Below are positions 42,321-46,495 of a stretch of 46,495 nucleotides of DNA, one piece after another. Both the position numbers and the translations under genes were made by a program. The notes beneath the pieces were generated by a model. That model ran no database searches, was not told the origin of the DNA, and was given only the letters and a program-made list of their open reading frames with translations. Source of the DNA: Methanoregulaceae archaeon UXB-2016 (lineage in GTDB: Archaea > Halobacteriota > Methanomicrobia > Methanomicrobiales > Methanospirillaceae); the NCBI GenBank assembly GCA_004332335.1, contig SISS01000020.1, positions 1 to 46,495 on the forward strand. Direction: 5' to 3'. Numbering within the stretch: position 1 is the first letter of the stretch; every line of letters begins with the position of its first letter.

Positions 42321-42956
42321 GTGAAGGAGTCGGAGCCCTGCAGCCGGTGCCGCCGCGAAGCCGTCCTGGTGCAGCGGTATTCGGGCCGGGCCCTCTGCCG
42401 CGAGCACCTGCTCCGGGACGTCGAGAGCCGGGCCAAACGCGCGGTCCGCCGGCAGGGCGGCCTCCGGCCCGACGACCGGGTCGCGGTCCTCACCGGTGAC
42501 GGACCGGCCGACGCGGCCCTCCTCGCCTTTCTCGAACGCCGCCCGGGTCGGTGGCGGGCGCCTGTCCGCCTCCTCCCGGCGGACGCTGGCGGGGATCCCG
42601 TTGCGGCCGCGGCGAACCAGGGCTGCACGGTCCTCGCCGAGGCCGTGGTCCTCGAGGACATGGCGGTCCGGGTCCTCGGAGCCGTGCTGGACGGCCGGCA
42701 GGCTGACCTGCTGGAGCTCCCGGCGCCAGGAGCCGTCCGCGTGATCCGGCCCTTCTCCCACGTGCCCGAGGAGGAGGTGAGGTGGTATGCCGCAGTCCTG
42801 ACCGGACTGCCGTGCGACGTCCGGCAGAGCTCCGGAGACCTCGTCGAGGCCGAGCTTGCGCGGCATACGTCCGACCACCCGTCGGCCCCGTTCGCCCTCG
42901 CCCGTCTGGCCGATGCCCTCGTAGAACTCGCTCGGGAGGACCGGGAGCGATGCTGA
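42321..42956 (+). CDS. Zinc-finger protein resembling a tRNA-thiolation enzyme with an eroded PP-loop
   Basis: 211 residues from GTG 42321, chosen because a TATA box lies about 25 bases upstream and the zinc motif starts at residue 7. Cys7, Cys10, Cys26 and His29 (PCSRCRREAVLVQRYSGRAL, then CREHLLRDVE) match the N-terminal zinc finger of NcsA/TtuA-type tRNA 2-thiolation proteins. Where those have the SGGKDS PP-loop, this protein reads RVAVLTGDGPADAALLAFL. The central domain is shortened (211 against about 300 residues usually). The end, FSHVPEEEVRWYAAVLTGLP then CDVRQS and DHPSAPFALARLADAL, still follows the family. It overlaps the channel gene by 7 bases. Catalysis is unlikely; a binding or regulatory role is inferred. 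Confidence 0.7.
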   Translation: MKESEPCSRCRREAVLVQRYSGRALCREHLLRDVESRAKRAVRRQGGLRPDDRVAVLTGDGPADAALLAFLERRPGRWRAPVRLLPADAGGDPVAAAANQGCTVLAEAVVLEDMAVRVLGAVLDGRQADLLELPAPGAVRVIRPFSHVPEEEVRWYAAVLTGLPCDVRQSSGDLVEAELARHTSDHPSAPFALARLADALVELAREDRERC

Positions 42957-44647
42957 GGGAGATGGTGCGCTGGCTCCGCTCGTTCGTCCAGCTGGTCTCG
43001 ACCCAGCGGGTCAAGGTCTACCTCCTCCTCTTCGGAGCGATCGTGGCCGTCTACACGGGCCTCTTTCACCACTTCTACCCGATTCTCGAAGGCAAGCCGA
43101 CCACCTGGGTCGAGTCCCTCCAGTTCGTGATGCAGACCCTGACGACGGTCGGGTACGGCGAGCTCCTCCCGTTCGAGAACGAGCTGACCTCGCTCTTCTC
43201 GATCGTGATCATGACGACCGGTGTGGTGATGATCTTCATGGTCGTGCCGCTCATCCTGACGCCGTACCTCTACCGCTTCGTCAGGGATACGCCGCCGCGC
43301 CGGACCGCACGCGCCCTTGAGGACCATATCGTGATCATCGGGTTCGACGAGACGGTCCGGTCGCTCATCGAGAGCCTTCAGATCGCGGATCGCTCCGTCG
43401 TGATCATCGCGGAGAACGAAGCAGCGGCCATGCAGGCCTATCGTCGGTACCGGTGGCAGGCGCAGGTGCTCTGGGGGGACCCGGTCCTCGCCTCGACCCA
43501 GAATGCGGCCTCGATCGAGAATGCACGGTACGTCGTCGTGGTCGGGGAGGAGCGGGCGGCCGCGAATACCATCCTCGCGCTCCGCGGTCGGACCCGGGCC
43601 GAGGTGATCGCAGTCGTGGATGACCCGGCATTCGACCGGTACCTCCGGTATGCTGGGGCTGAGTACGTTCTCTCCCCCAAGCACTCGACCGGCCAGATGC
43701 TCGCCCGGTACGGATTCGTCCCACCGGCGGGGCTCCACTCGGATGCAGACACCGTCTCCGCCGATCACCGTCCCCGACATGAACAGATGCTCTGGCTGAT
43801 CAAGGCCCCGATCCTCCGGGGTTCGCCTGCTATCGACCGGACGATCGGAGAGCTCTCCCTCTTCGAGACCTATCATGTCGTTCCCCTGGTCCTCTGGCGG
43901 GCCGGCGCGTTCAAACTTCTTCCCGGCCCGGACGAGGTCGTCGACTCCTCCGCGATGCTCTTCCTTGTCGGGCGGGTTCCCGACCTCGAAGCCGTTATCG
44001 AGCACGAGCTTCGGGCTCGCGGGAGTGGAGACCGGTCCGCTGTGATCGCGGGGTTCGGCGATGTCGGTGCGGCCGCCTACCGCGAGCTGACCGCTCGGGG
44101 CGTCAACTGCACCGTGATCGATCCCCTGGAGCGGGATGTTCCGACCGTCATCGGAAACGCCGAGGACGAACACGTGCTGAAGCGCTCCGGAATCGAGGAA
44201 GCCCACCTTCTGATCGCGGCCGTCAACGACGACGCGGTCAACATCTTCACGATCCTGATGGCGAGGAACCTGAACCCGACACTCAAGATCGTGGCGCGGG
44301 CGAATCACCCTGGCGCCGTGGAACGGCTGTACAGGGCGGGTGCCGATTTCGTCGCGCTCCAGCCGATGATCGGCGGGCAGGTGATCGCGGGGACCGTGCT
44401 GGCCGACCAGGTCCGAATCCTCCTAGACCTGCCCGGCGGTCAGCGGCTGGTTCAGCTTCGCTGGCTGAAGACCCGATCCCGTATGACCCGCTGGCTCGAG
44501 GAGCGGAGCGGTGCCACCCTGATCGGGATCGAAGGACTCGGTCGCTCGGTCCTCCGCCCGGGCCCGACGGACGTCTTCGTTGAGGGCGATCTGCTCCTGC
44601 TGATCGGCGGCGTTAATGAGTTAAGGCGCTGTCTCCGATTGATGTAG
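42950..44647 (+). CDS. Two-TM potassium channel with two RCK/TrkA domains
   Basis: 565 residues from ATG 42950. Membrane helices at about 22-40 and 79-105 flank the pore loop with the selectivity filter TVGYG (66-70). The first RCK domain (126-250) has a degenerate nucleotide loop (IVIIGFDETVRSLIE), followed by a TrkA-C domain (285-345). The second RCK (364-480) keeps GFGDVG (368-373) and an acidic end of strand 2 (CTVIDP), followed by a second TrkA-C (about 500-560). It resembles MthK-like or TrkA-gated channels but carries both RCK domains in one chain. It conducts K+ gated by ligands such as Ca2+ or nucleotides (family knowledge). nadE starts directly at its stop. Confidence 0.92.
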   Translation: MLREMVRWLRSFVQLVSTQRVKVYLLLFGAIVAVYTGLFHHFYPILEGKPTTWVESLQFVMQTLTTVGYGELLPFENELTSLFSIVIMTTGVVMIFMVVPLILTPYLYRFVRDTPPRRTARALEDHIVIIGFDETVRSLIESLQIADRSVVIIAENEAAAMQAYRRYRWQAQVLWGDPVLASTQNAASIENARYVVVVGEERAAANTILALRGRTRAEVIAVVDDPAFDRYLRYAGAEYVLSPKHSTGQMLARYGFVPPAGLHSDADTVSADHRPRHEQMLWLIKAPILRGSPAIDRTIGELSLFETYHVVPLVLWRAGAFKLLPGPDEVVDSSAMLFLVGRVPDLEAVIEHELRARGSGDRSAVIAGFGDVGAAAYRELTARGVNCTVIDPLERDVPTVIGNAEDEHVLKRSGIEEAHLLIAAVNDDAVNIFTILMARNLNPTLKIVARANHPGAVERLYRAGADFVALQPMIGGQVIAGTVLADQVRILLDLPGGQRLVQLRWLKTRSRMTRWLEERSGATLIGIEGLGRSVLRPGPTDVFVEGDLLLLIGGVNELRRCLRLM

Positions 44648-45406
44648 GTGGAATCCGTGACCGATGGCGGATGTGGGTGCGTGCTCGGCCGGATCGAGCA
44701 GATGATCCGGCGCACATACTGGGAGGCCGGGGCCGAAGGGGTCGTGCTCGGGGTCTCCGGCGGGGTTGACTCGGCTGTGGCAGCGGCCCTCTGTGTCCGC
44801 GCGCTCGGTCCCGATCTGGTCCTCACACTCTCTTTACCAAGCGCCGTGAGCGCCCCGGAGGACCTCGAGGATGCCACGGTCCTCTGCAGGCAGCTCGGGT
44901 GCGAGCTCCGGACGGTCCCGATCGAGCCCGTGCTCGCGGGCTTCCGGTCCATGCCGGATTTTATCGAGACCCCATACCTGCTCGGGAACCTGATGGCTCG
45001 AACCCGGATGGCCGTCCTCTATTACCATGCAAACCGGGACCGCCGGCTCGTCTGCGGGACCTCGAACCGGTCCGAGTATCTGCTCGGGTACTCCACCAAG
45101 TGGGGGGACAGCGCGGCCGATCTGCAGCCGATCCTTCACCTGTACAAGCACGAGGTCTATCGCCTTGCAGCCGAGCTCGAACTGCCGGCGCGGATCCTCG
45201 AGCGCCCTCCGTCGGCCGGGCTCTGGACCGGCCAGCGGGACGAGGATGAGCTCGGCCTCAGCTACGAGGAGATCGACCGTGCCCTGGCCGCCCTCGCCGA
45301 CCATGGATGGAAGGCCGAAGGTGCGGTCGAGGAGAAGGTCCTCGCGCGGGTCCGGGGTTCGGCCCATAAGCGGCTCGACGCCTTCACTCTGCTGACCGAA
45401 GGCTGA
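44648..45406 (+). CDS. nadE: NH3-dependent NAD+ synthetase
   Basis: 252 residues from GTG 44648, directly abutting the channel stop; GTG 44657 is a possible alternative. PP-loop SGGVDS at 37-42, LTLSLPSAVSAPEDLEDATV, GNLMARTRMAVLYYHANRD, VCGTSNRSEYLLGYSTKWGD and DLQPILHLYKHEVYRLA are all canonical. It lacks a glutaminase domain and so uses ammonia to turn deamido-NAD into NAD. It overlaps the convergent isomerase gene by 23 bases. Confidence 0.96.
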   Translation: MESVTDGGCGCVLGRIEQMIRRTYWEAGAEGVVLGVSGGVDSAVAAALCVRALGPDLVLTLSLPSAVSAPEDLEDATVLCRQLGCELRTVPIEPVLAGFRSMPDFIETPYLLGNLMARTRMAVLYYHANRDRRLVCGTSNRSEYLLGYSTKWGDSAADLQPILHLYKHEVYRLAAELELPARILERPPSAGLWTGQRDEDELGLSYEEIDRALAALADHGWKAEGAVEEKVLARVRGSAHKRLDAFTLLTEG

Positions 45407-46094
45407 GGAGACCTGCGAAGCGTTCGGGCGCGTCCAGCCAGTCGAGCGGGACGCGTCGCGCCACGAGGTCGTAGAGGCTGCAGCCCTCGGGGATGCCGAG
45501 CGGCAGGAGATCGGCCGGCCGGAGCCGGCGGAGCGGCGGCGCGCGGAGGTAGGACGGGTTCGGCACGAAGGTGCCGTCTGCGAGCTCGTAGTAGATGGCG
45601 CCGTGGAGGGCCTCGTACGGCTGGTACTCGCTCGAGAACGAGGTCGAGACCAGGTTCGCCATCACGAGCACCTGGTCGCCCGGGTTGATGGTGACGTGAC
45701 CGTACCCGGGTGCGATCAGGACGATCGTGCCGGCCGCCGCCTCGACCAGGACCGCGTCCGAGTGGTCCGGCCGCTGAAGAAGATAGTGGGCCCGGCCGGC
45801 CAGCACCTCGTAGACCTCCGGGTAGGCAATACCGGCCGTGTTGACCGGGTGATAGTGGCCCTTGGTCTTGACGAATTCGTTGCAGAAGGTGGCTGGAGGG
45901 ATCCGGGTGATGTCGTACCGGACCCGCTGGCCGGCCAGCCAGCGCCGGTCGTCCTCAGAGCGGGCCACGCCCCGGTACATCTGGTAGATCGAGCCCGTGA
46001 TCCGGCAGTCCGGGTCCGCGGTCATGCCGGAGAGCTCGGAGCCGTCACGGGGCTGAGGTGCGGGGAGGTCGGTCTCGGTCCACCCTGGTATCAT
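45384..46094 (-). CDS. pgi: Cupin-type glucose-6-phosphate isomerase
   Basis: 236 residues. Archaeal cupin PGI: metal-binding set His80, His82 (KTKGHYHP), Glu93 (PEVYEVLAGRAHYLLQ) and His133 (APGYGHVTINPGD). The spacing between His82 and Glu93 is longer than in the Pyrococcus enzyme. It interconverts glucose-6-phosphate and fructose-6-phosphate using a divalent metal. The ATG overlaps the stop of the upstream membrane protein gene by ATGA, an odd pairing for a sugar isomerase. Confidence 0.9.
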   Translation of the reverse strand: MIPGWTETDLPAPQPRDGSELSGMTADPDCRITGSIYQMYRGVARSEDDRRWLAGQRVRYDITRIPPATFCNEFVKTKGHYHPVNTAGIAYPEVYEVLAGRAHYLLQRPDHSDAVLVEAAAGTIVLIAPGYGHVTINPGDQVLVMANLVSTSFSSEYQPYEALHGAIYYELADGTFVPNPSYLRAPPLRRLRPADLLPLGIPEGCSLYDLVARRVPLDWLDAPERFAGLLSLRSAE

Positions 46095-46495
46095 GTCGAC
46101 GTCTTTCGCGCTCGGTAAAGATAATACCCGATCCCGATCAGCAGGGCCGCGACGATCGCGAGCACGATGGGCGAGCCGATGAGGGCGCCGATCCCCTCTG
46201 CCTGGGTCACGGTTACGGGGACCTTCATGGTATCGGAGATCTGGGAGTTGTCGAGGGCGTCGCGGTATCGGACCTCTGAGTCGAGGCCGTAGTCCTTGGC
46301 CGTGGCGCCACCGTCGGCGGCGACCTCGAATCGTGCGGTCTTCTCCTCACCGGGGTTGATATCGCCGAGGTAGGCGGTATCGTCGGAGGAGGTGAAGGGA
46401 TCGACGGCCGAGAGGCGTGCCTGGGCCGCCTTGACACCGGCGGCGCCGGTGTTCCTGTAGACGACCTCGAGGACCTGCTTCTCGCCGGCGGTGAG
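46091..46495 (-). CDS. COG1361-like S-layer/NEW3-domain membrane protein, partial C-terminus
   Basis: 135 codons at the 3' end of a gene whose start lies beyond the right edge. The visible part has one Ig-like beta domain (LTAGEKQVLEVVYRNTGAAG, LSAVDPFTSSDDTAYLGDIN, PGEEKTARFEVAADGGATAK) typical of COG1361/NEW3 repeats, then a C-terminal membrane helix (GALIGSPIVLAIVAALLIGI) and a short basic tail (YYLYRARKTST). This fits a cell-surface protein anchored by its C-terminus, often near export or efflux genes in methanogens. Stop TGA 46093-46091 overlaps the isomerase ATG. Confidence 0.8.
   Translation of the reverse strand, partial: LTAGEKQVLEVVYRNTGAAGVKAAQARLSAVDPFTSSDDTAYLGDINPGEEKTARFEVAADGGATAKDYGLDSEVRYRDALDNSQISDTMKVPVTVTQAEGIGALIGSPIVLAIVAALLIGIGYYLYRARKTST

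Overview
The window is high-GC archaeal DNA. The core genes point to a methanogen, most plausibly of the order Methanomicrobiales or a close relative: archaeal-type AlaRS and ThrRS, a PcrB-type GGGP synthase for ether lipids, GatCAB, a RIO2 kinase, a DUF460 RNase-H-like protein, cupin-type phosphoglucose isomerase, the COG1900/NIL-ferredoxin/COG2122 homocysteine cluster, RibD-C-type reductase, and S-layer-type COG1361 and FAS1 surface proteins. Genus-level placement is inference. No rRNA, tRNA or CRISPR array was recognised.

Layout. Positions 1-5465 read leftward: a partial FAS1/PQQ-repeat surface protein, a membrane-anchored winged-helix regulator overlapping alaS, alaS, a small SWIM-zinc protein and a Nif3/DUF34 protein. 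Positions 5563-8164 read rightward and encode aspartate semialdehyde sulfurtransferase, its NIL-ferredoxin and a UPF0280 protein, which together make homocysteine from sulfide. An acidic unknown protein then faces a tightly overlapped operon of an amidotransferase-less asparagine synthase homologue, gatC, gatA and gatB, followed by topA, GGGP synthase, a TrmJ-like methyltransferase, dcd and a secreted sorbosone/glucose-dehydrogenase-like lipoprotein (8161-18684).

Positions about 18700-33050 form an accessory island between that lipoprotein gene and thrS. At its left end are a primase/helicase-like ATPase and a ribbon-helix-helix protein (plasmid/virus-type replication genes, no integrase seen). 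Next comes the broken remnant of an MmeI-like (type IIL) restriction-modification gene. The main block is a leftward type I restriction-modification operon in the order hsdM1, hsdM2, a DUF4062-ATPase-winged-helix protein, hsdS, a small chimera and hsdR. It has several unusual features: two intact paralogous HsdM subunits; a regulator or effector with a DUF4062 head translationally coupled to hsdM2; a 134-residue chimera joining a duplicated HsdR N-terminus to a regulator-type winged helix; an internal hsdS promoter with three phased ACGATTA repeats; and an hsdS whose second half looks compositionally foreign. A HicBA toxin-antitoxin pair follows, flanked by two decayed direct copies of one small gene.

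From 33060 the core genome resumes: thrS, an SLC13/ArsB-like transporter, a small lipoprotein, the pyrimidine reductase of riboflavin/F420 synthesis, a split YeeE/YedE sulfur transporter, and the overlapping thiL-DUF460-rio2 operon. Divergent from rio2 are a zinc-finger protein resembling tRNA-thiolation enzymes but lacking the PP-loop, a two-RCK potassium channel and NAD synthetase. Cupin phosphoglucose isomerase and the C-terminus of a membrane-anchored S-layer-domain protein close the window.

Many genes overlap by ATGA or similar junctions, and several promoters place the TATA box about 25 bases before the start codon, suggesting leaderless transcripts.
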